Shown here piece by piece: positions 17,847 to 26,143 of a stretch of DNA of 38,691 bases. Both the position numbers and the translations under genes were made by a program. The stretch spans positions 1 through 38,691 of the forward strand of contig VFZY01000038.1 in assembly GCA_016870915.1 (NCBI GenBank), in the 5' to 3' direction. The number at the start of each line of letters is the position of its first letter. Within the stretch, counting starts at the first letter, position 1. A model generated the notes under the pieces. It was not told the DNA's origin and searched no databases. It was given only the letters and a program-made list of their open reading frames with translations. This stretch comes from Acidobacteriota bacterium (lineage in GTDB: Bacteria > Acidobacteriota > Terriglobia > Bryobacterales > Bryobacteraceae).

Positions 17847-19607
17847 TTACGCGCTTCGGTGTTGACCGGCCAGGACGGCCAGTTCCGTGCGTACGCGGTC
17901 GATCACCGGTTTCCACTGCTTGCGCTCGGCCTGGCGGAAGAGCCTGGCGGTGGGATACCAGGGGCTGTCGTCGCGATCGAGCATCCAGCGCCAGTCCGGC
18001 ACGTGTGGCAGTAGAATCCAAACCGGCTTACCGAGCGCGCCGGCCAGGTGCGCGACGGCGGTATCGACGGCGATGACCAGATCGAGGTTGGCAATGGCGG
18101 CGGCGGTTTCGTTGAAGTCCGTGAGAGCGGGGGCGAGATCGGTCATCGGGAAAGCCGGCGGAATGGGCCCGGCGGAATCCTTTTGCAGACTGAAGAAGCG
18201 TACGCCATCCAGGTCCGCCAGCGGAAGAAACAGGTCCAGGGCCATGGAGCGGTTGTGGTTGTTCTTATGCCGGGAGTTGCCGGCCCAGACCAGCCCTGTC
18301 TTGAGGGCGCTCCCATCGGATTCAAAGATCTTGCGCCAGCGGTGCAGGGCATCGGCGGACGGCGCGACATAGGGCACCTGGGCGGGCACGGAAGCGGTGG
18401 TGGTGCGGAACAGGCGCGGCAGGCTCATCAGGGGAACATGGGCGTCGAACTCGGGGAGTTCATGGCCGCGCAAGGCGACTTCGTCAATGCCGGCGACGGT
18501 GCGGGCCAGAGTTTCAAGCGGCGGCTGCACCTCGACAATGACGGAGTGGCACCGGGACTTCACAAGGCTTGCGTAGCGAATGAACTGGAGGGTATCGCCG
18601 AGACCCTGTTCGGCATGGAGAAGGATGCGCGCACCGGGAAGTGTCTCTCCGGTCCATTCCGGCTGCTCGAAGATGCGCGGCCGGCTTTCAGCCTGACGGA
18701 AACGCCATTCGTGGCCTTCCCAGCCTGCTTCGTAATCGCCCAGCAGAAGATTGACGACGCCCAGGTTCCACCGGGCCTCGGAGTGGGATGGGTTGCATTG
18801 GAGCGCCTGCTCATAGGCGATGCGGGCGCCTCGGGCATGCCCCATGGCCTGGAGCGTGACGCCAAGATTGTTCAGGGCTTCGGGATGACGGGGGTTGTGA
18901 TTGAGCAGGAGTTGATAGGCGCTGGCGGCTTCCTCAAAGCGTTCCTGGTCCTGGCGGGTGAGGCCGAGATTGTAATAGGGGTCGAGGTAAGAAGCGCGGG
19001 CTTCGATGGCGCTCTGATAGCAGCCGGCGGCTTCGTCCACCCGGCCGAAGGCCTGAAGGAGGATCCCGAGATTGTTGTGAGCCTCGGCGTAGCACGGATC
19101 ATGTGCTAAGGCCTGGCGGTAGGCGGCGATGGCTTCTTCGAGCCTTTGTTCGAGGGTACGTGTGACACCGAGGTTGAACCACGCCATGGGCTGACCGGGT
19201 GCGATGCGAACCGTCTGTTCGTAGTGACCGGCGGCTTCGGCATACCGGCCGTTGCCATGCAGCAGGTTAGCCAGTTCAAAGTGGGCACGCCCATCGCGTG
19301 GATTGCCCTTGATGGCCTGGCGGAAGCAGGCCATCGCCTGCTCTGTCTGTCCCTGTTTGCGCAGGACCACACCAAGGCTGGCGCAGAAGACGGGTTCGGG
19401 ACCTTGCAGCTTGATGGCGCGGGCGATGAGGCTGGCGGCCAGGTCGTCGTGACCGTTCTCGCTTGAAACCAGGCCCAGCAGATGCATAGCCTCGGCGTGA
19501 TCGGGCTCCTTGGCGAGAATCCGGCGGTACAGCGTTCCGGCTTCATCCAGGCGGCCGGCTTTGTGGTGATGGACGGCGGTGGATAGTTGATGGGCAATCG
19601 CTGGCAT
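17847..19607 (-). CDS. TPR-repeat glycosyltransferase (GT9-like catalytic domain)
   Basis: A 586-residue protein. Residues about 1-300 are eight or nine tetratricopeptide repeats (for example AEAMHLLGLVSSENGHDDLA and PCYAEAHNNLGILLQAFGR). Residues about 325-586 form a GT-B half like the heptosyltransferase/GT9 fold: RILLHAEQGLGDTLQFIRY, KTGLVWAGNSRHKNNHNRS and LDLVIAVDTAVAHLAGALG, the family's nucleotide-sugar signature, then VPDWRWMLDRDDSPWY. Such TPR-GT fusions commonly modify proteins, and several lie near flagellin genes. Here it is 129 bases downstream of the flagellin stop on the same strand, so flagellin is the likeliest acceptor (inference). ATG with AAGGA 5 bases before it. Confidence 0.88.
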   Translation of the reverse strand: MPAIAHQLSTAVHHHKAGRLDEAGTLYRRILAKEPDHAEAMHLLGLVSSENGHDDLAASLIARAIKLQGPEPVFCASLGVVLRKQGQTEQAMACFRQAIKGNPRDGRAHFELANLLHGNGRYAEAAGHYEQTVRIAPGQPMAWFNLGVTRTLEQRLEEAIAAYRQALAHDPCYAEAHNNLGILLQAFGRVDEAAGCYQSAIEARASYLDPYYNLGLTRQDQERFEEAASAYQLLLNHNPRHPEALNNLGVTLQAMGHARGARIAYEQALQCNPSHSEARWNLGVVNLLLGDYEAGWEGHEWRFRQAESRPRIFEQPEWTGETLPGARILLHAEQGLGDTLQFIRYASLVKSRCHSVIVEVQPPLETLARTVAGIDEVALRGHELPEFDAHVPLMSLPRLFRTTTASVPAQVPYVAPSADALHRWRKIFESDGSALKTGLVWAGNSRHKNNHNRSMALDLFLPLADLDGVRFFSLQKDSAGPIPPAFPMTDLAPALTDFNETAAAIANLDLVIAVDTAVAHLAGALGKPVWILLPHVPDWRWMLDRDDSPWYPTARLFRQAERKQWKPVIDRVRTELAVLAGQHRSA

Positions 19608-19690
19608 GGCGTCCTTTTCGTGACCGTACGCAGCCGGCTGGGGCTACGAGCCAGTCGATTTCAATGGATCGAAAGACAGTCAGCCTGAGG

Positions 19691-19718
19691 GAGGCCCGGT
19701 CAGATTGGCCGGGCCCCC
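19691..19718 (-). terminator. Strong GC hairpin after flagellin gene
   Basis: In the transcript from the minus strand, GGCCCGG pairs with CCGGGCC around a loop of about 9 bases, extended by a GGG/CCC stem past a one-base bulge. It lies about 20-45 bases past the flagellin stop. No U-run follows, so it may stabilise the 3' end or act as an attenuator before the TPR-glycosyltransferase gene rather than being a classical intrinsic terminator. Confidence 0.45.
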
Positions 19719-19736
19719 GTCAGCGATCTAGAGCGA

Positions 19737-22112
19737 TTACCCTCTGAGGAGCGCCAGGACGGCCTGAGGAGCCGAGTTGGCCTGGGCCAGGGCGGCAATG
19801 CCGGCCTGGAGGACAATCTGGGCCTTGGTGAGGTTGGCGGCTTCCTGCGCCAGATCGGCGTCGCGGATACGGCTTTCAGCGGCCGCGGTGTTGGTCAACT
19901 GCGAGGAAGCCAGGTTGACGGCAAAGCTGAAGTTGTTCTGGCCTTTACCGACGGCGGCCTGGGAGTCGCCAAGGAGCGAGACGGCGGTTGCCAGGGCGCT
20001 TACCGCGGTCTGGGCATTGTCGCGCGTCGAGATGTCGGACGTGCTGCCGCCATTCGATACGCTACCGGAGACCACGCTGCCCTGGCTGGTGGTGACGCCC
20101 GCGGCGCCGGTGGCGTTGTTGCCCACCGATACCTTGAAGTTCGAGAGACCGCTCAGGAACCGGATCTTCTCGGTTCCCGCGTCGTTCTCCTTCACGGCAA
20201 AGATCCGCTGCAAAGTGGTGTCGTTCGATTCCTGGAGCGCGGCATTGATCTCGGCGATCGCTTCATCGATCGACCGGGCGTTGCGGTCCGTGCCGTCGTT
20301 GCGGAGAGTCAAGGCTTTGGTGTGGTTGACGCCGCTGGCATCCACCGCGCTGATCGTGATCGCCTGGTCGTCATCGCCATACCGGATGGCGCCGAAGGCC
20401 AGCAGGCCGGAGTCCGTGGAGCCACCCGCGTTGAACGTGTCGGAGTTGGAATCGAGCGAGCTCGAAGCCGCGCCCAAGGTCGCCGTACCGGCTGCACCGA
20501 AGCCGAAGCGGTCATTGGCGCCCTGGGCGTTGATCCGGAAGGCCGTGCCCGAGATGCTGCTCTGAATGACCACGTTGCTGCCGCTTACCGAGGCATACAA
20601 GCCGGCGTCGCGAGCGCTGGAACTGGCCTGGAAGGCAAGGTTCAGGGCGTCGGCCGAGGTGGCCGCCGCGGTGGTGGCCGTGGCGCTGATTGAGAAGCTG
20701 GTGCCCCCGGCGATCGAGAACTCCAGTGTCTGCGCGCCCGCGGTGGTGGTACCGCTGTTGGTGACACTGGTGTGATCAAACGACGTGGACGTCAGGGTCT
20801 GCAACCGGTAGGTACCGAAACCAAGCAGATTTTCCCCATCACCCGCCACCTGCACTTCGAACTTCTCGCCGCGCTTGCTGGTGAAGGAAAGGGTGTTGCC
20901 GCCCGAGAATGTCGCGCTGTCGGGCGTGATGCCGGCCGCCTGCAGAGCCGAATTCGCCGTCACCTGGGAACTCAGGTCCGCGATGGCGTTGGCCACCGTG
21001 GTGGTGCCGCCCGTGATTGCCAGACGGATATCCACGGCAGCATTCAGGCTGGCGCCCTGGAAACGAACGATCACATTGCTGTTGTTGGTAAAGGTGGTGA
21101 CGGCCGAAGATGCCGCGGCGGCGCCGGAAACCTGCTGCGTCAGATCGCGGCCCGTCGAGCCCGATGAGAAGTTGCCGAGGAGAGCGTTCGCCGTCCGGTC
21201 GCCCGCGGAAACCTGGAAGGCCGTGTTCGAAGAGGAGAAGGCCAACTGCTTACGGCCGCTCGAATCGGTATAGACACTGGCTTTGACACCGGCGTTTTTG
21301 AAGGCCGTCGCCGCCGCCGTACCGCCGTTTCCAGCGGTTTCAATGGCCGCGTTAATCGCCGTCACCAGGTTGTCCGCCGTGGTGACCAGGGCCGTGTTGA
21401 CACGCACTTTCACGCGGTCATTGCCACCGAACCCGGGCCCGCGGAAGTAGAACTCCGTGAAGGAGGCATCGGTCTGGGATCCGGTATTGGTGGTATTGGC
21501 CAGAATGGTCTGCACGGACGTCGTCGCGGAGCCGGTGCCAATGTCGGTGGCCGCCACGCCGATGGCCTGCACGCCCTTCAGGCCCAGGCTCTTTGAGTCC
21601 ACGGTTGAGCTGCTCAGATCCAATGACACGGTGCCGTTGGTGGTCTTGGAGGCTTCGGTTGCGCCAGCGCCGCCGCCCACGAATACGCGCAGGTTCTGCG
21701 CGAAGCCGCCGCCCGAGTTCAGGCCGATGGCCTGCGCCTGGCGGTCGATTTCGGCCACCACATTCTGGAACTCGTCGTTCAGCTTGGTGCGGCTGCCGTT
21801 GAAGGTTCCCGAAGCCGATTGCGTGGCCAGCGTACGGGCGCGATCAAGGAGCTTCGAAATATTGTTCAGGCCGCCGTCGATGATCTGCAACTGGCTCAAG
21901 CCGTCGTTGGCGTTGCGGATACCCTGCGTCAGCACGGCCTGATCGCTCCGGTAGGAGTTCGCGATGGCCAAGCCCGCCGCGTCGTCGCCCGATTGGGTGA
22001 TGCGAAGACCCGTGGTGACCCGGCCAATGGTCCTGTTCTGAAAATCGCCGTTGATGCGCAGGGCTTCCTGGGCGCTGAGCGAGGCGATGTTGGTGTTAAT
22101 CGTGAATGCCAC
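19737..22112 (-). CDS. Flagellin, very large, with hypervariable central region
   Basis: A 791-residue flagellin. The N-terminal D0/D1 domain (AFTINTNIASLSAQEALRI, SGDDAAGLAIANSYRSD, ANDGLSQLQIIDGGLNNISKLLDRARTLATQSAS) and the C-terminal domain (QAAVGKGQNNFSFAVNLAS, SRIRDADLAQEAANLTKAQIVLQAG, QANSAPQAVLALLRG) are conserved. Between about residue 165 and 690 is a long Ser/Thr/Ala/Gly-rich insert containing several flagellin-IN-like repeats (for example RKQLAFSSSNTAFQVSAGD and the related segment near SFTSKRGEKFEVQVAGDG). Typical flagellins are 270-500 residues. The start is GTG 22112 (mature AFTINTN), with AAGGAG 7 bases upstream; the open frame to 22298 is leader. It has its own sigma-28-like promoter and CsrA-type leader hairpin. 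The insert's many Ser/Thr are possible glycosylation sites. Confidence 0.96.
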   Translation of the reverse strand: MAFTINTNIASLSAQEALRINGDFQNRTIGRVTTGLRITQSGDDAAGLAIANSYRSDQAVLTQGIRNANDGLSQLQIIDGGLNNISKLLDRARTLATQSASGTFNGSRTKLNDEFQNVVAEIDRQAQAIGLNSGGGFAQNLRVFVGGGAGATEASKTTNGTVSLDLSSSTVDSKSLGLKGVQAIGVAATDIGTGSATTSVQTILANTTNTGSQTDASFTEFYFRGPGFGGNDRVKVRVNTALVTTADNLVTAINAAIETAGNGGTAAATAFKNAGVKASVYTDSSGRKQLAFSSSNTAFQVSAGDRTANALLGNFSSGSTGRDLTQQVSGAAAASSAVTTFTNNSNVIVRFQGASLNAAVDIRLAITGGTTTVANAIADLSSQVTANSALQAAGITPDSATFSGGNTLSFTSKRGEKFEVQVAGDGENLLGFGTYRLQTLTSTSFDHTSVTNSGTTTAGAQTLEFSIAGGTSFSISATATTAAATSADALNLAFQASSSARDAGLYASVSGSNVVIQSSISGTAFRINAQGANDRFGFGAAGTATLGAASSSLDSNSDTFNAGGSTDSGLLAFGAIRYGDDDQAITISAVDASGVNHTKALTLRNDGTDRNARSIDEAIAEINAALQESNDTTLQRIFAVKENDAGTEKIRFLSGLSNFKVSVGNNATGAAGVTTSQGSVVSGSVSNGGSTSDISTRDNAQTAVSALATAVSLLGDSQAAVGKGQNNFSFAVNLASSQLTNTAAAESRIRDADLAQEAANLTKAQIVLQAGIAALAQANSAPQAVLALLRG

Positions 22113-22118
22113 TTGTTC

Positions 22119-22126
22119 TCTCCTTG
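22119..22126 (-). promoter_or_regulatory. Flagellin Shine-Dalgarno overlapping a CsrA-type GGA site
   Basis: The transcript reads CAAGGAGA about 7 bases before the GTG start. CAAGGA matches the core of the CsrA consensus (ACARGGA), so CsrA bound here would directly cover the ribosome site. The next GGA lies about 24 bases upstream in a hairpin loop, a spacing compatible with one CsrA dimer bridging both. Confidence 0.55.
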
Positions 22127-22136
22127 AAAATACCCG

Positions 22137-22156
22137 GCCGGGATTCCTTTCCCAGC
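22137..22156 (-). promoter_or_regulatory. Flagellin leader hairpin with GGA in the loop (CsrA-type site)
   Basis: In the transcript a 7-bp stem, GCUGGGA with UCCCGGC (one U-G pair), closes a six-base loop AAGGAA. GGA exposed in a short hairpin loop is the classical high-affinity CsrA binding element. It lies 24-44 bases before the flagellin start, downstream of the proposed promoter, and so inside the mRNA leader. Confidence 0.65.
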
Positions 22157-22173
22157 GCTCGTTCTCAGTGGGC

Positions 22174-22200
22174 TTATCGGTGCGGGCCGCCGCGCTTTGA
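22174..22200 (-). promoter_or_regulatory. Sigma-28 (FliA)-type promoter of flagellin
   Basis: On the minus strand the -10 element is ACCGATAA (22174-22181), matching 7 of 8 bases of the sigma-28 consensus GCCGATAA. It is preceded by CAAAG (TCAAAG at 22195-22200) about 14 bases upstream, close to the consensus TAAA box and its spacing. It would start transcription about 50-55 bases before the GTG, giving a leader that contains both CsrA-type GGA sites. Confidence 0.65.
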
Positions 22201-22290
22201 GAAAAAGGACGTTCCCCGCATGGAGTTTTTTGGGCTTCGGACCGGGGTGCGCATTGTACGATAAGAAAGTAAAGAAATTCCCCTGTTTCC

Positions 22291-23283
22291 ATGGACATTC
22301 AAGGAAAACGTGTACTTGTCACCGGCGCCGATGGCTTCATCGGCTCCCATCTGACCGAAACCCTGGCGGCGCGCGGCGCGCGCGTCCGCGCCCTGAGCCA
22401 ATACAATTCGTTCAATTTCTGGGGCTGGCTGGAGGATATCCCGTGCCTCAACGACATTGAGGTGGTGACCGGCGACATCCGGGACGCCCATTTCTGCCAC
22501 GAACTATGCCGCGATATGGAGGTGGTTTTCCACCTCGCGGCTCTGATTCCCATTCCTTATTCCTATAAGGCGCCCGATTCCTACGTCGACACGAACGTCA
22601 AGGGTACGCTTTACATGGTTCAGGCGGCCCGGCAGCATGGCGTACGCAAGTTCATCCAGACTTCAACCAGCGAGGTCTACGGATCCGCCCGCTACGTGCC
22701 CATCGATGAAAATCATCCGGTGACGCCGCAATCGCCCTACAGCGCCTCCAAGATCGCCTCGGACGCCATGGCGATGAGCTTCTACTATGCGTTCAACACA
22801 CCGGTGACCATCGCCCGGCCGTTCAACACCTACGGCCCGCGCCAGAGCGCCCGCGCCGTCATTCCCACCATCATTTCGCAGGTGGCGAGCGGCCAGACGG
22901 AGATTCAACTGGGCGACCTGACCACCACACGCGACTTCACCTTCGCGCTCGACACCGCCCAGGGCTTTATCGCCATCGCGGAGATGGAGGGCGGGGAAGG
23001 CGAGACCTACCAGATCGGCACCAACAACGAGATCCCGGTGGGCGGCCTGGTGGAGTTGATCGGCCGGCTGATGGACCGCCCGGTGCGCGCCGTGCTGGAC
23101 CCGCAGCGCATCCGCCCCGAGAAGAGCGAAGTTCTGCGCCTGAACTGCAACAACGCAAAACTCAAGACCGCCACGGGCTTCGCCCCGGCTACATCCATCG
23201 AAGAGGGCCTAACGCGCACCATTGAATGGTTCCAGAATCCGGTGAACCTGAAGAAGTACAAGAGCCACCTCTACAATGTCTAA
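22291..23283 (+). CDS. legB: NAD-dependent sugar 4,6-dehydratase, LegB-like
   Basis: A 330-residue extended SDR enzyme. The Rossmann motif is VLVTGADGFIGSHLTE at residues 8-23. The segment SQYNSFNFWGWLEDIP is characteristic of the LegB group (NDP-GlcNAc 4,6-dehydratase of the legionaminic-acid pathway). The active site shows STSEVYG and YSASK (catalytic Tyr and Lys), then RPFNTYGPRQSARAVIPTII and TTTRDFTF, all as in LegB. It is the first gene of a packed rightward cluster, diverging from flagellin across 178 bases, and its end overlaps the next gene by 8 bases. The downstream leg genes (NeuB-like synthase, CMP-transferase) are not in the window, so the end product is uncertain. There is no strong ribosome site before ATG 22291. 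Confidence 0.87.
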   Translation: MDIQGKRVLVTGADGFIGSHLTETLAARGARVRALSQYNSFNFWGWLEDIPCLNDIEVVTGDIRDAHFCHELCRDMEVVFHLAALIPIPYSYKAPDSYVDTNVKGTLYMVQAARQHGVRKFIQTSTSEVYGSARYVPIDENHPVTPQSPYSASKIASDAMAMSFYYAFNTPVTIARPFNTYGPRQSARAVIPTIISQVASGQTEIQLGDLTTTRDFTFALDTAQGFIAIAEMEGGEGETYQIGTNNEIPVGGLVELIGRLMDRPVRAVLDPQRIRPEKSEVLRLNCNNAKLKTATGFAPATSIEEGLTRTIEWFQNPVNLKKYKSHLYNV

Positions 23284-23998
23284 GCGCTCGGTGATTCTGG
23301 TGGGCGGCAAGGGCATGCGGCTCAGGCCGTACACCACGGTGCTGCCCAAGCCGTTGATGCCGATTGGCGATTATCCCATCCTTGAAGTGGTTGTCCGGCA
23401 GCTTGCCTATCATGGCTTTGACCACATTTCGCTCGCGGTGAATCATCAGGCCAACATCATCCGGGCGTTTTTCGGAGATGGCTCGCGATGGAACATCCGG
23501 ATCGATCATTCGCTGGAAGAGGTTCCGCTTTCCACCGTGGGCCCGCTGCGACTGTTCAACGACCTGCCGGAGAACTTCCTGCTGATGAACGGCGACGTGC
23601 TGACAGACCTCGATTTCGGCCGTCTTCTTGACGAGCACGCGCAGCGGGGCGGCATCTACACCATCGCCGCCGCGCGGCGCGAGCATCTGGTGGATTACGG
23701 CGTGCTGCACGCCGATGGTTCCGGCGCTCTGACCGGTTTTGAGGAGAAGCCGAAGCTCAACTATCTGGTGAGCATGGGCGTCTACGCGGTGAACCGCCGC
23801 GTGCTGGAACTGATTCCGCCCGGCCGCAAGTACGGCTTCGACAATCTGATGATCGATCTGCTGGCGCGGGACGAGCGGGTGCATGTGGAGCCACACACAG
23901 GCTACTGGATGGACATTGGCCGCGCCGACGACTACGCTCAGGCGATTGAGGACTTCGACCGCATGAAGAGCCGTCTGATTCCGAACCTGGGCGAGTAG
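23276..23998 (+). CDS. NDP-sugar pyrophosphorylase (nucleotidyltransferase)
   Basis: A 240-residue nucleotidyltransferase of the GT-A-like pyrophosphorylase fold. The signature VILVGGKGMRLRPYT is at residues 6-20, with LPKPLMPIGDYPIL after it, MNGDVLTDLDF (metal-binding Asp), GFEEKPKLNYLVSMGVY and GYWMDIGRADDY. It would activate a sugar-1-phosphate, perhaps supplying the GDP- or UDP-amino sugar that the LegB-like enzyme uses; the PtmE enzyme of Campylobacter plays that role but carries CBS domains that are absent here. It overlaps the legB-like gene by 8 bases. Confidence 0.87.
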   Translation: MSKRSVILVGGKGMRLRPYTTVLPKPLMPIGDYPILEVVVRQLAYHGFDHISLAVNHQANIIRAFFGDGSRWNIRIDHSLEEVPLSTVGPLRLFNDLPENFLLMNGDVLTDLDFGRLLDEHAQRGGIYTIAAARREHLVDYGVLHADGSGALTGFEEKPKLNYLVSMGVYAVNRRVLELIPPGRKYGFDNLMIDLLARDERVHVEPHTGYWMDIGRADDYAQAIEDFDRMKSRLIPNLGE

Positions 23999-24012
23999 CC
24001 GTCCTTCAAGCC

Positions 24013-24885
24013 ATGCCGCATCGAATTCTGGTTACGGGCGCCACCGGATTCCTGGGCCGGGCACTCACGCCGGCTCTGCGGGAGGCGGGGCATGAGGTGA
24101 TCGCCATGGGCAGCCGGGACGGCAGCATCGTCGATCATCCGCTTCCCTTCCCCGGCGTGGCACACATCTTCCATCTGGCCGCGCTCACCTTCGTGCCGGA
24201 TAGCTGGGCCAACCCGCGGGCCTTTTACGATGTGAACGTCACGGGCACGGTGAACGTACTGGAGTTCGCGCGGCGCTCAGCCGCGTCGCTCACGCTGCTT
24301 TCCACCTACGTGTACGGCACGCCGCGATGGATGCCGATCGATGAAGATCATCCTCTGGAGGCGTTCAACCCCTACGGACAGACGAAGATCTGCGCCGAGG
24401 AGGCGGCTCGGTTCTATCAGCGCGTGCATGGGTTGCCGGTGACGATCGTGCGGCCTTTCAACATCTACGGACCGGGGCAGGGCGGCCGCTGGGTGGTGCC
24501 GTCGCTGGTGGGGCGTATCCTGTCAAATGACGAACCGGTGGTTCGCATGGCCGATCTGCGGCCCAAGCGCGACTTCATCTATGCGACCGACGTGGTGGAC
24601 CTGCTGGTGCGAACCGTGGGCCACCCGGGCGGTGTTTATAACGTGGCGTCGGGCCAGGGCACCAGTGTTGAACAGCTTGCCCGCCTGGCGCTTGATCTCG
24701 CCGGCTCCTCGAAAGGGCTGGAATCCAAGTTCGAACACCGCCAGAATGAAGTGCTCGACATCGCGGGCGACGTCAGCCGCGCCGCGGCCGTGTTCGGCTG
24801 GCGCCCCACCACCAGTCTGGCCGAGGGTCTCACCCGGGTGATCGAGGCCGCCCGCATTCAGCCGCGCGGGCCGGAGATCGAGTGA
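24013..24885 (+). CDS. NAD-dependent epimerase/dehydratase (extended SDR)
   Basis: A 290-residue sugar-nucleotide SDR. The N-terminus RILVTGATGFLGRALTPAL carries the GxxGxxG NAD site. The catalytic region has LLSTYVYGTPR and YGQTK (Tyr-X3-Lys), then RPFNIYGPGQGG and KRDFIYATDVVD. It is somewhat shorter than GalE/RmlB (310-340). It is likely a 4-reductase or epimerase acting after the 4,6-dehydratase; the exact sugar is not readable. It starts 14 bases after the pyrophosphorylase gene and its TGA overlaps the GTG of the glycosyltransferase. Confidence 0.87.
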   Translation: MPHRILVTGATGFLGRALTPALREAGHEVIAMGSRDGSIVDHPLPFPGVAHIFHLAALTFVPDSWANPRAFYDVNVTGTVNVLEFARRSAASLTLLSTYVYGTPRWMPIDEDHPLEAFNPYGQTKICAEEAARFYQRVHGLPVTIVRPFNIYGPGQGGRWVVPSLVGRILSNDEPVVRMADLRPKRDFIYATDVVDLLVRTVGHPGGVYNVASGQGTSVEQLARLALDLAGSSKGLESKFEHRQNEVLDIAGDVSRAAAVFGWRPTTSLAEGLTRVIEAARIQPRGPEIE

Positions 24886-26081
24886 AGGCGGCGTACCTCA
24901 TCGGGCAGTACCCGGCGATCAACCATGGCTACCTGCTGACGGAGATCGCCGAACTGCGCAAGGCGGGCTGGGAGATTCTGACGGCGTCGATTGAGCGCCC
25001 TGATCGCCCGGCTTCCGAGCTTTCCCCGCGCGAGCGCGCCGAATACGAGCGGACCTACTACATCAAGCAGGCCGGCGCGGCCGCGGCGCTCAGGACCCTG
25101 GGTGCGTTGCTGATCGGCCGGCCTCTGTGCTTGCTGGGCGCGCTTGGGGAGGCCCTGGCCATGGGCCGCGGCTGGCGCGGCGTTCTATACCAGATCTTCT
25201 ACCTTGCCGAAGCCGCCCTGTGCGGCCGGTGGATGCAGCAGGGCGGCGCCACCCATTGTCACGTTAGTTTTTCCCTGAATGCCGGGCTGCTGCTGACACG
25301 GCTTTACCCGGAGTTCAGCATGTCGTTCGCCGTCTACGGCTTTGGCGAGCTACACAATCCGGAGGCGAGCTATCTGGCACGGAAAATCGAAGCCGCGCGT
25401 TGGGTACGCGCCATCAGCTATCACACACGCAGCCTGCTGATGCTCGCTTGTCGGCCCGAGGCATGGACAAAGCTGGAGTGCGTGCCACTGGGCATTGAGC
25501 CGGCCGGGTTCCCTCCGCGGCCGTTCCGCCCGAGCCCCTCCCCGTTCCGGTTGATCACCGTGGGCAGGCTGTCACCCGAAAAGGGGACGCGGCTGCTGGC
25601 CGGGGTGATGCGCCGATTGCGCGAACGCGGCCATCCGGTGATCCTGCACCTGGTGGGAGGGGGTCCCGACCGCGAGATGCTGGAGACCGCCTTTGGATCG
25701 CTGGGTCTGAAGGATGCTGTGGTCTTTGAAGGGCGGGCGCCCCAACAGCGCCTGATGGATCTGTACCGCGAGAGCGATATCTTTGTCCTGCCGAGCCTCT
25801 ATGAAGGCGTGCCGACCGTCTGCATCGAGGCGATGTCCATGGAGATTCCCTGCGTCGCGCCCGCCATCACCGGGATTCCGGAATTGATGCAGGATGGAGT
25901 GGAAGGCGTTCTGTACCCGCCCGGCGATGAAGAAGCGATGGCCGGGGCCATTGAGCGTCTGATCATGGACCCGGATTTGCGCCGCCGGATCGGTGAAGCG
26001 GGCCGCCGGAAGGCACTGGCCCGTTATGACCTGGCGATGAACACCATCGAGATGTCGCGCCTGCTGGCCCGCTATCGGTAA
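24882..26081 (+). CDS. Glycosyltransferase family 4 (GT-B)
   Basis: A 399-residue GT4 enzyme. The C-terminal half has LITVGRLSPEKGTRLLAGVM, LHLVGGGPDREMLE, VVFEGRAPQQRLMDLY, then the E-X7-E nucleotide-sugar motif in SLYEGVPTVCIEAMSMEIPCVA. The N-terminal acceptor domain is less conserved (AAYLIGQYPAINHGYLLTEI). The GTG start shares its TG with the previous stop (GTGA), so it is translationally coupled and ends the four-gene sugar cluster. Given the divergent flagellin and the TPR-glycosyltransferase nearby, it probably adds the cluster's sugar to flagellin or a surface glycan (inference). Confidence 0.9.
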   Translation: MKAAYLIGQYPAINHGYLLTEIAELRKAGWEILTASIERPDRPASELSPRERAEYERTYYIKQAGAAAALRTLGALLIGRPLCLLGALGEALAMGRGWRGVLYQIFYLAEAALCGRWMQQGGATHCHVSFSLNAGLLLTRLYPEFSMSFAVYGFGELHNPEASYLARKIEAARWVRAISYHTRSLLMLACRPEAWTKLECVPLGIEPAGFPPRPFRPSPSPFRLITVGRLSPEKGTRLLAGVMRRLRERGHPVILHLVGGGPDREMLETAFGSLGLKDAVVFEGRAPQQRLMDLYRESDIFVLPSLYEGVPTVCIEAMSMEIPCVAPAITGIPELMQDGVEGVLYPPGDEEAMAGAIERLIMDPDLRRRIGEAGRRKALARYDLAMNTIEMSRLLARYR

Positions 26082-26084
26082 CGC

Positions 26085-26112
26085 GAATTCATTGACTCGA
26101 ATTCAATGACTC
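26085..26112. repeat. Tandem 14-bp direct repeat
   Basis: Two adjacent copies, GAATTCATTGACTC at 26085-26098 and GAATTCAATGACTC at 26099-26112, identical at 13 of 14 bases. The junction also holds an ATTGA/TCAAT dyad. They lie directly after the glycosyltransferase stop and about 20 bases before a TACAAT (-10-like, 26133-26138), so they may be an operator for the next gene. Confidence 0.7.
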
Positions 26113-26143
26113 GGGCCCGCGAAAGAAGTGGGTACAATACCCC

